From Pseudoxanthomonas sp. (GTDB lineage Bacteria > Pseudomonadota > Gammaproteobacteria > Xanthomonadales > Xanthomonadaceae), in NCBI RefSeq assembly GCF_024710765.1, contig NZ_JANJUE010000167.1, positions 1 through 46,298 of the forward strand: a stretch of 46,298 bases of DNA. The letters are read 5' to 3'. The position numbers were made by a program, and so were the translations under genes. This document shows, piece after piece, positions 35,893-44,886 of this stretch (position 1 is the stretch's first letter; each line of letters starts with the position of its first letter). The notes under the pieces are model-generated. The model was given only the letters and a program-made list of their open reading frames with translations, was not told the origin of the DNA and ran no database searches.

Positions 35893-38800
35893 TCAGCCCA
35901 CCCAGACCCGCGCGTTGCGGAACATCCGCAGCCACGGCGAATCCTCCGGCCAGTCGGCCGGCGCCCAGCTCAGGTTGACGCTGCGCGGGGTGCGCTCCGG
36001 GTGCGGCATCAGGATGGTGGAGCGGCCGTCGTCGCTGGTCAGGCCGGTGATGCCGTCGGGCGAACCGTTCGGGTTGAGCGGGTACTGCGTGGCCACCTGC
36101 CCGCCGCCGTCGATGTAGCGCAACGCGACCCGCGCGGCGGCCTGGTCGACACCGCTGTCGAACTCGGCGCGGCCCTCGCCGTGCGCCACCGCGACCGGAA
36201 TGCGCGAACCGGCCATTCCGCGGAAGAACACCGAGGGCGACTCCAGCACTTCCAGCAGCGAGGTGCGGGCCTCAAACTGTTCGCTGCGGTTGCGCAGGAA
36301 ACGCGGCCAGTGGGTCGCGCCGGGAATGATGTCCTTCAGCTGGCTCAGCATCTGGCAGCCGTTGCACACACCCAGCGAGAACGTGTCGCCACGCGCGAAG
36401 AACGCGGCGAACGCCTCGCGCAGCGCGCTGCGTTCCAGCACCGAGGTGGCCCAGCCACGGCCGGCGCCGAGCACGTCGCCGTAGCTGAAACCACCGCAGG
36501 CGGCGAAGCCCTTGAAGTCGGCCAGCGAGACACGACCGGCGATCAGATCGCTCATGTGCACGTCGTAGGCATCGAAGCCGACGCGATCGAAGATCGACGC
36601 CATCTCGATCTGGCCGTTGACGCCCTGCTCGCGCAGGATCGCCACCTTCGGACGCGCCCCGGTGGCGATGAACGGCCCCGCCACGTCCTCGGCCGGATCG
36701 AACGTCAGCTTCGGCTTCAGGCCGGCGCCGCCGAACTGGCGCGCGGCGGCGCGTTCCTGATCGGCCGCTTCCGGGTTGTCGCGCAGTTTCTGCATCGCGT
36801 GGGTCACCGACCACCAAGCATCGAACAGCGCCTCCCAGCGCCATTCGCTCAGGCTCTCGCCATCCTGGTGCACGCGCACCACCGGCGCGGTGGTCGGGCG
36901 GGCGATGCGCTGCGCGCACTCGATCAGGGCGTGGCGTTCGACCAGATCCGCGAACGCGGCGCGGTCCTCGTCGGCCACCTGCACCACCGCGCCGAGTTCC
37001 TCGGCGAACAGGGTGCGGAAGGGATCGTCGCCCCAACCGTCGAGGTTGATGTCCAAGCCCAGGTGCGAGGTGAACGCCATTTCGCACAGGGTCGCGAAGG
37101 CACCGCCGTCGCTGCGGTCGTGGTAGGCCAGCAGCAGGCCCGCCTCGCGCGCATCGCGGATCAGCGCGAAGAAATCGCGCAGGCGCTGCGGGTCATCAAG
37201 ATCCGGCACGCCATCGTCGGCATCCTCGCCGGCGAAGGCCGGCAGGCCGTCGCGACCACCGGCATCGGGATGGACCTGCGCCAGCACCGAACCGCCCAGG
37301 CGCTTCTTGCCCGCGCCCAGGCCGATCAGCCACAGATCGCTGGCCTCCTCGCGCCGCAGCAGCGGAGTGAGCTGGCCGCGCACGTCGGTCACCGGCGCGA
37401 ACGCGCTGATCACCAGCGAGACCGGCGACACCGATTTCCGCGCGCCGTCCTCGCCCTGCCATTGCGCCTGCATGGACAGGGAATCCTTGCCGACCGGGAT
37501 GCTGATGTCGATTTCCGGGCACAGTTCCATGCCGATGGCGCGGACCGCGTCGAACAGCAGCGCATCCTCGCCGTCATGGCCGGCCGCGGCCATCCAATTG
37601 GCGGACAGCTTGATCCGATCCAGCGACTCGATCGGCGCGGCGCACAGGTTGGTGATCGCCTCGCCCACCGCCATGCGGGCGGCGGCGGCGGCATCCAGCA
37701 GCGCCAGCGGCGTGCGTTCGCCGATCGCCATCGCCTCACCGCTGAAGCGGCTGTAGTCCGACAGGGTGATCGCGCAGTCGGCGACCGGCATCTGCCATGG
37801 ACCGACCAACTGGTCGCGCGCGGTCAGGCCACCGACGCTGCGATCGCCAATCGTGATCAGGAACTGCTTGGCCGCCACGGTCGGATGCGCCAGCACGCGC
37901 AGGCCCGCCTCGTGCAGATCGAGCTTCGCGGTGTCCAGCGCGGGCCACGGCGCCGGCGCCGGATGGCGGGTGTCGCGGTGCATCTTCGGCGCCTTGCCGA
38001 ACAGCACGTCCATCGGCAGGTTGATCGGCGCGTCGGCCGGAATCGAATCCGGGGTGGCGCCGTAGGCCACGACCAGGCGCTCCTCCGCGGTCGCCACGCC
38101 CACCGCCGCGAACGGGCAACGCTCGCGCTCGCACAATGCGGCGAATTCGGCCAGGCGCGCCTGCGGCACGCCCAGCACGTAGCGCTCCTGCGATTCGTTG
38201 CACCACAGTTGCATCGGCGACAGCGAAGGATCGTCGGTGGGCACCTTGCCCAGATCGATCACGCCGCCCACGCCGGAGTCGTGCAGCAGTTCCGGGATGG
38301 CATTGGACAAGCCGCCCGCGCCGACGTCGTGGAACCACAGGATCGGATTGTCCTCGCCCATCGCCACGCAGCGATCGATGACTTCCTGGCAGCGCCTTTC
38401 CATTTCCGGGTTGTCGCGCTGCACGCTGGCGAAATCCAGGTCCTCGGCGCTCTCGCCGGAGGCAACCGAACTGGCCGCGCCGCCGCCCAGGCCGATCAGC
38501 ATGGCCGGGCCGCCGAGCACGATCACCGCATCGCCCGGCGACAGGGTCTTCTTCTGCACCTGGCCGCGATCGATCGCACCCAGGCCGCCGGCCAGCATGA
38601 TCGGCTTGTCGTAGGCGCGCGCCAGCGCGTCGCCCTGCGCCAGTTCGAAACTGCGGAAGTAACCGAGCAGGTTCGGGCGGCCGAATTCGTTGTTGAACGC
38701 GGCACCGCCCAGCGGGCCGTCCAGCATGATTTCCAGCGCCGGGGCCATGCGCGGATTGAGCACGCGCTCGGCTTCCCAGGGCTGCGGCAGGGTCGGGATG

Positions 38801-39804
38801 CGCAGGTGGGAAACGCTGAAGCCGGTCAGGCCGGCCTTGGGCTTGCCGCCGCGACCGGTCGCGCCTTCATCGCGGATCTCGCCGCCGGCGCCGGTGCTGG
38901 CGCCGGGGAACGGCGCGATCGCGGTGGGATGGTTGTGGGTCTCGACCTTGATGCAGAACGCCGAGTCCAGGGTCGCCTCGACCTGGTAGCGCCCTTGCGC
39001 ATCCGGACGGAACCGCGCGGCCGGATAGCCCTCCACCACCGCCGCGTTGTCGCGGTACGCGGACAGCGTGTACTGCGGCGTCTGCGCGTGGGTGTGCTTG
39101 ATCATCCGGAACAGCGACTGCGGGCCGCCGTTGACCAGCATCTCCTTGCCGTCGATGGTCCAGGAGGCGTTGAAGATCTTGTGCCGGCAATGCTCGGAGT
39201 TGGCCTGCGCGAACATCATCAGCTCGACGTCGGACGGATTCCGTCCGAGCTCTTGGTAACGTTCGCGCAGATAGGCGATTTCATCGTCGGCCAGAGCCAG
39301 GCCCAGCCGCGCGTTGGCGCTTTCCAGGTCGGCCGGCGCGATGCGTTCCAGCTCGCCGCGCGCCGGGGTGCTGAACAACGCCGAGGCCTGCTCGCGCGCG
39401 TCCAGCAGCGACTGGGTCATCGGGTCGTGCAGCGCCCTGGCCAGCGCGGGCAGATCGTCGGTCCAGCCTTCCAGGTCGATGCGCACACCGCGCTCGACCC
39501 GGTGCAGGTCCAGGCCGGCGCCACGCAGCAGTTCGGTGGCCTTGCTGGCCCATGGCGACAACGTGCCCAGGCGGGGCACCACGAAGCGGGAAACGCTGCC
39601 GGCGGCCAGTGGCTCGGGCTGGTCGTGGGCCTGCAGGATCCGGCACAGGGTGGTCGAATCGAGCCGGGCCGACGCATCGGCATCGATGAAATAGACGTAC
39701 CAGGCGCCGCGGATGCGGACTTCGGGGACCAGGGACTGGAGCTTGCTTTCGAGCCGCGCGCGGCGGAATTGCGACAAGGCCGGTTGGCCTTCGAGGACGA
39801 TCAT
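35893..39804 (-). CDS. purL: Phosphoribosylformylglycinamidine synthase (large, single-chain form)
   Basis: A 1303-aa purine enzyme converting FGAR to FGAM with glutamine and ATP. Domains: N-terminal PurS-like (about 1-150), linker with [30 protein letters not shown], two AIR-synthase-like halves ([26 protein letters not shown]... region [22 protein letters not shown]), and a C-terminal class I glutamine amidotransferase ([45 protein letters not shown] with nucleophile Cys, and [10 protein letters not shown] with catalytic His/Glu). Length and order match gammaproteobacterial PurL. ATG 39804; TACAAT at 39851-39846 is a probable -10. An intrinsic terminator follows. Confidence 0.98.
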   Translation of the reverse strand: MIVLEGQPALSQFRRARLESKLQSLVPEVRIRGAWYVYFIDADASARLDSTTLCRILQAHDQPEPLAAGSVSRFVVPRLGTLSPWASKATELLRGAGLDLHRVERGVRIDLEGWTDDLPALARALHDPMTQSLLDAREQASALFSTPARGELERIAPADLESANARLGLALADDEIAYLRERYQELGRNPSDVELMMFAQANSEHCRHKIFNASWTIDGKEMLVNGGPQSLFRMIKHTHAQTPQYTLSAYRDNAAVVEGYPAARFRPDAQGRYQVEATLDSAFCIKVETHNHPTAIAPFPGASTGAGGEIRDEGATGRGGKPKAGLTGFSVSHLRIPTLPQPWEAERVLNPRMAPALEIMLDGPLGGAAFNNEFGRPNLLGYFRSFELAQGDALARAYDKPIMLAGGLGAIDRGQVQKKTLSPGDAVIVLGGPAMLIGLGGGAASSVASGESAEDLDFASVQRDNPEMERRCQEVIDRCVAMGEDNPILWFHDVGAGGLSNAIPELLHDSGVGGVIDLGKVPTDDPSLSPMQLWCNESQERYVLGVPQARLAEFAALCERERCPFAAVGVATAEERLVVAYGATPDSIPADAPINLPMDVLFGKAPKMHRDTRHPAPAPWPALDTAKLDLHEAGLRVLAHPTVAAKQFLITIGDRSVGGLTARDQLVGPWQMPVADCAITLSDYSRFSGEAMAIGERTPLALLDAAAAARMAVGEAITNLCAAPIESLDRIKLSANWMAAAGHDGEDALLFDAVRAIGMELCPEIDISIPVGKDSLSMQAQWQGEDGARKSVSPVSLVISAFAPVTDVRGQLTPLLRREEASDLWLIGLGAGKKRLGGSVLAQVHPDAGGRDGLPAFAGEDADDGVPDLDDPQRLRDFFALIRDAREAGLLLAYHDRSDGGAFATLCEMAFTSHLGLDINLDGWGDDPFRTLFAEELGAVVQVADEDRAAFADLVERHALIECAQRIARPTTAPVVRVHQDGESLSEWRWEALFDAWWSVTHAMQKLRDNPEAADQERAAARQFGGAGLKPKLTFDPAEDVAGPFIATGARPKVAILREQGVNGQIEMASIFDRVGFDAYDVHMSDLIAGRVSLADFKGFAACGGFSYGDVLGAGRGWATSVLERSALREAFAAFFARGDTFSLGVCNGCQMLSQLKDIIPGATHWPRFLRNRSEQFEARTSLLEVLESPSVFFRGMAGSRIPVAVAHGEGRAEFDSGVDQAAARVALRYIDGGGQVATQYPLNPNGSPDGITGLTSDDGRSTILMPHPERTPRSVNLSWAPADWPEDSPWLRMFRNARVWVG

Positions 39805-39845
39805 GTCCGGAACCGTGGGAGCGTGCCGTCAGGACGGGGCCCGCT

Positions 39846-39851
39846 ATTGTA
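39846..39851 (-). promoter_or_regulatory. Candidate -10 element (TACAAT) for purL
   Basis: TACAAT on the minus strand, ending 41 nt upstream of the purL ATG. It lies in the 170-nt gap between purL and the dsbC terminator. No clear -35. Confidence 0.5.
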
Positions 39852-39927
39852 ACGGAGGCCGGGTCCGCGGGCCCGATGCCGGGGTCGGGCCGACCCGGGC
39901 GGCCCGGCGGACGGGGTCGCGGATATG

Positions 39928-39959
39928 AAAAAGGCCGGCCCCGGTGACGGGACCGGCCT
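39928..39959 (-). terminator. Intrinsic terminator of dsbC
   Basis: On the minus strand a 12-bp stem (AGGCCGGTCCCG with CGGGGCCGGCCT, one G-T wobble) and TCAC loop is followed by TTTTT (39932-39928). It begins 12 nt after the dsbC stop. Confidence 0.9.
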
Positions 39960-39971
39960 GCAGGGCGGGGC

Positions 39972-40790
39972 TCAGGGCGCGCCGCCGGCCTTGGCCTGCT
40001 CGGCGGCCAGTTCGTCCAGCGCCTTGCGCAGCGCCGCCGGCGGCAGGTAGCCGCCCAGCTGGGTGCCGTCGGCGGCGAAGATCGCCGGAGTACCGTCCAC
40101 GCCGACCCGCTGGCCGATGTTGTATTCCATGGTCACCGGGTTGGTGCAATCGCGCGACTGCACCGGGCGGCCGGACTTGGCCTCGGTCAGCGCCTTCTTG
40201 CGATCGCTGGCGCACCAGACCGAGATCATGTCCTTGTGGTCCTGGCTGCCCAGGCCCATGCGCGGGAACGCGAGGTACTCCACCGCGATGCCCTGGCGGT
40301 TGATCTCGGCGATTTCGCTGTGCAGCTTGCGGCAGTAGCCGCATTCGATGTCGGTGAACACGCTGACGGTGTACTTGGCGTTCGGCGGCGAGAACACGAT
40401 GCGATCGGCGTGCGGCACCGACTTGATCAGCTCGGAGCGGTAGCGCGCCATCGCCGGGCTGCCCTTCATCAGTTCGCGGTTGCCGCCCTGCAAGTCGACC
40501 ACCGCGCCCTGCACCAGGTAGCGGCCATCATCGCTGATGTAGACCAGTTGGCCGCCGGCGATCACTTCGCGGAAACCGGGCAACGGGGCGACGCCGATGT
40601 ACTCGATGCTGATCTGCGGGTTGAGGCGCTTGATGGCCTCGCGCACCTTGGCATCGGTGGCGCTGCCGCCCACGGCGGCATTGGCCGGCGTGGCCTTGGC
40701 GTCGGCGCCAGGCGCCTGCGGGGCCTGCGCACAGGCGCTCAGGCTGAGTGCGCCCAGCAGCGCGGCGAAGAGAAGGCGGGTCATCGGCAT
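39972..40790 (-). CDS. dsbC: Thiol:disulfide interchange protein DsbC, with lipobox
   Basis: A 272-aa disulfide isomerase. Two adjacent ATGs (40790, 40784) precede LLFAALLGALSLSAC, a lipoprotein signal with lipobox LSAC (C20), unlike the soluble E. coli DsbC. The N-terminal dimerisation domain (KVREAIKRLNPQISIEYIGVAPLPGFREV) leads to the thioredoxin domain with active site C150-G-Y-C153 (TDIECGYCRKLH), a second Cys pair (C193, C215) and cis-Pro at GTPAIF (P235). It would repair mis-oxidised periplasmic proteins, presumably anchored in a membrane. It follows xerD by 82 nt, as in E. coli. Confidence 0.92.
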   Translation of the reverse strand: MPMTRLLFAALLGALSLSACAQAPQAPGADAKATPANAAVGGSATDAKVREAIKRLNPQISIEYIGVAPLPGFREVIAGGQLVYISDDGRYLVQGAVVDLQGGNRELMKGSPAMARYRSELIKSVPHADRIVFSPPNAKYTVSVFTDIECGYCRKLHSEIAEINRQGIAVEYLAFPRMGLGSQDHKDMISVWCASDRKKALTEAKSGRPVQSRDCTNPVTMEYNIGQRVGVDGTPAIFAADGTQLGGYLPPAALRKALDELAAEQAKAGGAP

Positions 40791-40872
40791 TTCGTGTTCA
40801 TTCCGCCGCAGGCGGCCAGTCGGGATTCCGCCGATTCTCGCACAGCACCTTGCCGGTTCGATTAACCGCGTC

Positions 40873-41826
40873 TCAGGCCCGCGGATGGTGCTTGCCGTGC
40901 AGTTGCTTGAGATGTTCGCGGGCGACCAGGGTGTAGATCTGGGTCGTGGACAGGGAACTGTGGCCAAGCAGCAACTGCAACGCGCGCAGATCCGCGCCGC
41001 GGTTCAACAGATGGGTGGCGAAACTGTGACGCAGGCCGTGCGGACTGATCCGGACCGGATCGATACCCGCCACCGCCGCGTAACGTTTGACCAGGGTCCA
41101 GAATTGCTGGCGGGTCGGCGCTTCGCCCCGCGGGGTCAGGAACAGCGCCGCCAGGCTGCGCTTGCCGGCTAGCGCCGGCCGCGCCCCGGCCAGGTAGGTT
41201 TCCAGCCAATGCTGGGATTCCTCGCCCAGCGGCACCAGCCGCTCCTTGCTGCCCTTGCCGGTCACCCGGATCACGCCCTGGCGCAGGTTGACCGCGGTCG
41301 CCGGCAGGTTGACCAGTTCGCTGACCCGCAGGCCGGCGGCATACATCAGTTCCAGCATCGCGCGATCGCGCAGTCCTTCGGGCGTGTCGACAGCCGGCGC
41401 CGCCAGCAGCGCGTCGATTTCCGACTCGGCCAGCGCCTTGGGCAGCGAGCGTGGCAGCTTGGGCGGATCCAGCAGCGCGGTCGGATCGTCGGCGCGATCG
41501 CCGCGGCGCAGGCGATGGGCGAAGAAGGCGCGCAGGGACGACAGCAGGCGCGCATTGCTGCGCGGCGAATAGCCTTCCCGCGTGCGCCAGGCGAAGTAGT
41601 CGAACAAGGCGGCGCGATCGGCCCGCGCCAGACCGCCGTGCGCGCCGTTGCGCCAGCGCGCGAACCCTTCCAGATCCCGTCGATAGCTGTCCAGCGACGG
41701 TCGCGCCAGGCCGCTCTCGGCCCAAGTGGCGTCCAGGAACGCCGCGATGACATCCGCATCGGCGTCGGGGACGGGCGGCAGCGCCTGTACCCGTTGGCGG
41801 CGATCGGCGGGAGTGCGGGCGTTCAT
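40873..41826 (-). CDS. xerD: Site-specific tyrosine recombinase XerD
   Basis: A 317-aa tyrosine recombinase that with XerC resolves chromosome dimers at dif. Catalytic residues: R167 (GLRVSEL), K191 ([10 protein letters not shown]), H263 and R266 ([14 protein letters not shown]), H289 ([13 protein letters not shown]) and the nucleophile Y298. The N-terminal SAM-like core-binding domain is complete, with an extra basic/proline extension of about 20 residues. The dsbC neighbour and the sequence [23 protein letters not shown] favour XerD over XerC. TAAGCT ends 6 nt before the ATG. No dif site was identified here. Confidence 0.93.
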   Translation of the reverse strand: MNARTPADRRQRVQALPPVPDADADVIAAFLDATWAESGLARPSLDSYRRDLEGFARWRNGAHGGLARADRAALFDYFAWRTREGYSPRSNARLLSSLRAFFAHRLRRGDRADDPTALLDPPKLPRSLPKALAESEIDALLAAPAVDTPEGLRDRAMLELMYAAGLRVSELVNLPATAVNLRQGVIRVTGKGSKERLVPLGEESQHWLETYLAGARPALAGKRSLAALFLTPRGEAPTRQQFWTLVKRYAAVAGIDPVRISPHGLRHSFATHLLNRGADLRALQLLLGHSSLSTTQIYTLVAREHLKQLHGKHHPRA

Positions 41827-41903
41827 CGCGCAAGCTTAGGACAGATCGCTGGGAACCCGCATGCCGGCATGCGTTCGCGGATACGCGCCGGTTGGTGGCG
41901 CGT

Positions 41904-41909
41904 TATCCT
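41904..41909 (+). promoter_or_regulatory. Candidate -10 element abutting the RDD gene start (possible leaderless mRNA)
   Basis: TATCCT ends 6 nt before ATG 41916, the same spacing as TAGAAT before GTG 1899. No Shine-Dalgarno sequence precedes the ATG (TTCGCG). A start site right at the ATG is implied. Confidence 0.4.
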
Positions 41910-41915
41910 TTCGCG

Positions 41916-42392
41916 ATGACCGCGACCGCCGCATCCACCGACAAACCCCGCGCCCTGATCGGCTGGCGCCTGCTGGCATTGCTCTACGACGTCTGGCCGG
42001 TGCTGGCGTTGTGGATGCTGATTTCCCTGGGTTTCACCCTGGGCTACACCTTCCTCGGGCATCACGCCGCGCGCGAAAACATCGCGCCCTACAGCCCATT
42101 GCAACTCCTGCTCTGGCTGTGCTGCTGGAGTGTCGCCGGCCTCTACGCCACGCTCAGCTGGGCCCGTGGCGGACAGACCCTGGGCATGCGTCCCTGGCGA
42201 TTGAAGGTGGTGGATGCGCGGGGCGGCGCGCCATCAAGGCGTGCGTTGTGGGTGCGCTTCGCCGTCGCCAGCCTGTCGCTGGCACTGGCGGGACTGGGGT
42301 TCTGGTGGGCCTGGATGGACCGGGAACGGTTGACGTGGCATGACCGCGCGAGCGGAACGCGGATGATCCGGTTGCCGAAGCAAAAGCGCTGA
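41916..42392 (+). CDS. RDD-family inner-membrane protein
   Basis: A 158-aa RDD protein, named for conserved R, D and D residues: ALIGWRLLALLYDVWPVL at the start of TM1, and GGQTLGMRPWRLKVVDARGG, the most conserved block. It has about four hydrophobic segments (TM1 VLALWMLISLGFTLGY region, TM2 LLLWLCCWSVAGLYATL, TM3 VRFAVASLSLALAGLGFWW). Function of the family is uncertain (some members affect ion transport). It is divergent from xerD and convergent with lptG. In other bacteria an RDD gene often lies near xerD/lptF-lptG. Confidence 0.88.
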   Translation: MTATAASTDKPRALIGWRLLALLYDVWPVLALWMLISLGFTLGYTFLGHHAARENIAPYSPLQLLLWLCCWSVAGLYATLSWARGGQTLGMRPWRLKVVDARGGAPSRRALWVRFAVASLSLALAGLGFWWAWMDRERLTWHDRASGTRMIRLPKQKR

Positions 42393-42582
42393 CACGTCCG
42401 TTTTCAATGACGCGCCGGGGCGCATTCAACACCGTCCTTCCGACGAGAAGCAAGGCGCCATATGAGGTTCCGGCTGCGGTCGAACGACCGGCCCGCCAAA
42501 GCAGGAACGCTCACTCGTGCTTTCGTCAGCGCGCCCCGCACCACCTGCATTTCGTGGGTCGGGATGCGCGCGGCGCCCACGC

Positions 42583-43683
42583 TTAGGCGCTGCGCCGTCG
42601 GAACATCCAGGCCGACACCGCCAGCAGCAGGATTGGCGGCATTGCGTAGGCGATGCGGAAATCCAGGTGGAACGCGCTGGCCAGGCGCACGAACTGCAGC
42701 TGCAGCGCCCAGAAGCTGACCGCGAAGATGATGCCCAGGAACAGCCGCTTGCCCATGCCGCCACTGCGCAGGCTGCCGAACGCGAACGGAATCGCCGCCA
42801 GGCACAGCGCCAGCACATTGAGCGGATAGAACCAGCGGCTCCAGTACAGATCCTCGTACTCGCGCGCATCCAGCCCGTTGCGCTTGCGGTAGTCGATGTT
42901 CCGGCCCAGTTCGCGGGTCGGCAGGTTGCGCGCCTTGGTCAGTCCCGACGACAGCACGGCCGCGTCGAGCTTGGATTCCCAGCGTTCGCCCAGCACCTGC
43001 TGCTGGGTCACCGAACGGGCGTGGAAGGTGGTCCGGCGCACGTTCTTCAACAGCCAATGCCCCTGCAGGTGCTCGGCGGTCGCCGCGTGCGCGATCGAGG
43101 CCAGGCGCCCGTCCGGGGCAAGCTCATACAGGCGGACATCGCGCAGTTGCAGCCAGTTGCGGCCCTCCTCCTTGCGCTCCTCGCCGCTCTGCGCATACAT
43201 GAAGGTGTTGCCCTCGCGTGCCCACAGCCCGTAGAAGCGATCCATCGCCACGTCACCGCTGCGCGCACTGTTCTTCAGCATGTCGGCCTGGCGCTGGCCC
43301 CACGGGCCCAGGGTCTCGCCGCTGAACACCATCACCGCGGTCAGGATGCCGAGCGCTGCCGCCACCGAGATGCTCAGGCGCCGGCGCGACAGGCCCAGCG
43401 CACGCAGCGCGGTCAGTTCGGAACTCGCCGCCAGCTGGCCCAGGCCCATCAGCGAACCGATCACCGCGGCGGTCGGAAACATCGTGTAGGCGCGGCGCGG
43501 GACGGTGTAGGCGATCCAGGCCACGGCGTGGCCGAAGGTGTAGTTGCCCTTGCCGATGTCGCTGACCTCGTTGGACAGCGCCATCACCACGTCCAGGCCA
43601 ACCAGCACCGCCCAGGTCAGCAGCACCGTCGCCAGCACCACCCGGCCGACGTACAGATCGTGCAGGTTCGGACGCAGCCTCAT
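42583..43683 (-). CDS. lptG: LPS export ABC transporter permease LptG
   Basis: A 366-aa permease of the LptB2FG transporter, which extracts LPS and hands it to LptC. Six TM segments in the YjgP/YjgQ pattern: YVGRVVLATVLLTWAVLVGLDVV near the start, then FPTAAVIGSLMGLGQLAASSELTALRALGLS (the coupling-helix region), a periplasmic beta-jellyroll, and C-terminal TMs (WFYPLNVLALCLAAIPFAFG, IFAVSFWALQLQF, PPILLLAVSAWMF). ATG 43683 overlaps the lptF stop (ATGA). A 190-nt spacer without a recognisable gene separates it from the RDD gene. Confidence 0.95.
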   Translation of the reverse strand: MRLRPNLHDLYVGRVVLATVLLTWAVLVGLDVVMALSNEVSDIGKGNYTFGHAVAWIAYTVPRRAYTMFPTAAVIGSLMGLGQLAASSELTALRALGLSRRRLSISVAAALGILTAVMVFSGETLGPWGQRQADMLKNSARSGDVAMDRFYGLWAREGNTFMYAQSGEERKEEGRNWLQLRDVRLYELAPDGRLASIAHAATAEHLQGHWLLKNVRRTTFHARSVTQQQVLGERWESKLDAAVLSSGLTKARNLPTRELGRNIDYRKRNGLDAREYEDLYWSRWFYPLNVLALCLAAIPFAFGSLRSGGMGKRLFLGIIFAVSFWALQLQFVRLASAFHLDFRIAYAMPPILLLAVSAWMFRRRSA

Positions 43684-44759
43684 GCGCGCGCCCTCGGACG
43701 GCCGAGCTTGCCATCACGCAGGTAGAACCAGATGGCCCCGGCCAGCAATGGCAGGGTCAGCCACCACAGGCCGACCAGTCCGGGCAGCCTGCCGTCGGCC
43801 AGCAACTGGGTGCCGTTGAACATCAGGCTTACTCCGACCAGATAGCCCAGGAATCCCAGCATCACCCGCCCATAGCGGGCCTGGCGGGGTGAACTGCGCG
43901 ACAGCGGCAGGGTCAGCAGGGCGAACGCCAGCGCCAGCAGCGGCGGGGTCAGCCGGGCGTGCAGTTGGGCATTCGCCCCCGGCCGCTCGTCGCCCAGCAG
44001 GGCGGCGGTGGAAAGCACCTCGGGGTCGTTCTGGTCGAGGGTGTCGGTCCGGTCCGGCAGCGCCGATTCATTGCTGGCGTAGCGCATCAGGCGGTAGTCC
44101 AAGCCCTCCCCGGCCGGGCCCTCGACCCGGAATCCGTCGGTCAGGCGCAGGTAGCGCTTGCGCTGGCCCTCGAAGAACATCTGCCCGTTCTGGGCCGTCA
44201 CCACGTCCAGGCGGTCGTCCTTCTGGCGATGCATGAATACCCGCTCCAGGGTGGTCCCGTCCGCGGAAATCCCGCTGACGTACACCACCGTGCCATTCGA
44301 AAGCACGGTGAACTTGCCGGCCTCCAGGCCGGACACCACCAGGCTGCGGTTGGCCTGGTCCAGCATGTTCTCGGCGGTGCGCTTGGCCCAGGGGCCCAGC
44401 CACAGCGAGCACAGGCCGACCGCGACCACCACCGGCACCACCACCATCAACAGCGGCCTGAGCAGGCGGCGCGGGCCCACGCCGGTGCCGGTGAACACCG
44501 CCATTTCCGAGTCCCGGTACAGCCGGGAGAAGGCCAGCAGCAGGCCCAGCATCAGCGCCAGCGGCAGGATGTAGGGCAGATAACCCAGGAACTGCAGGCC
44601 CAGCTGGGACAGCAGCAGCCGGGCCGGCACCTTGCCGTCGGCCACCTTGCCCAGGATGTCGGCCATGACCCCGCCCACGCTGACCATCAGCAGGATGATC
44701 AGCGTGGCCAGAAAGCTCTGGGTGAATTCGCGGAACAGGTAGCGGTCCAGCTTCGGCAT
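43680..44759 (-). CDS. lptF: LPS export ABC transporter permease LptF
   Basis: A 359-aa permease partner of LptG. It begins [30 protein letters not shown], typical of LptF, with [26 protein letters not shown] as the cytoplasmic coupling-helix region and three C-terminal TMs ([41 protein letters not shown]). ATG 44759 is taken as the start from family similarity; the frame is open 48 codons further upstream without similarity. It is divergent from pepA, the conserved gammaproteobacterial arrangement. Confidence 0.95.
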   Translation of the reverse strand: MPKLDRYLFREFTQSFLATLIILLMVSVGGVMADILGKVADGKVPARLLLSQLGLQFLGYLPYILPLALMLGLLLAFSRLYRDSEMAVFTGTGVGPRRLLRPLLMVVVPVVVAVGLCSLWLGPWAKRTAENMLDQANRSLVVSGLEAGKFTVLSNGTVVYVSGISADGTTLERVFMHRQKDDRLDVVTAQNGQMFFEGQRKRYLRLTDGFRVEGPAGEGLDYRLMRYASNESALPDRTDTLDQNDPEVLSTAALLGDERPGANAQLHARLTPPLLALAFALLTLPLSRSSPRQARYGRVMLGFLGYLVGVSLMFNGTQLLADGRLPGLVGLWWLTLPLLAGAIWFYLRDGKLGRPRARA

Positions 44760-44770
44760 CGTGCTTGTTT

Positions 44771-44776
44771 TACAAT
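44771..44776 (+). promoter_or_regulatory. Candidate -10 (TACAAT) in the lptF/pepA divergent gap, plus strand
   Basis: TTTTACAAT on the plus strand, 110 nt upstream of pepA. It is mirrored by a minus-strand TACAAT at 44861-44856 facing lptF. The gap thus has outward -10 candidates in both directions; -35 boxes are not clear. Confidence 0.4.
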
Positions 44777-44855
44777 CCGGGGTTCGTTCGCTGGCGTCGG
44801 CAGACGGCGGTCTTGCGCTTCCGCACGGGAAGCCCGCCCTTCGACAGGACCCGCG

Positions 44856-44861
44856 ATTGTA
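44856..44861 (-). promoter_or_regulatory. Candidate -10 (TACAAT) for lptF-lptG
   Basis: TACAAT on the minus strand about 97 nt upstream of the lptF ATG, within the 127-nt divergent region shared with pepA. No firm -35 was found. Confidence 0.4.
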
Positions 44862-44886
44862 CGGAACTGGCCATGGAATCTGCTCA

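Noticed and set aside
36001-39852. A 1283-codon open frame on the plus strand opposite purL
   Set aside because: It mirrors a full-length, motif-complete PurL; long antisense frames are expected in DNA this rich in G+C, and its translation is Arg/Gln/His-rich with no family motif.
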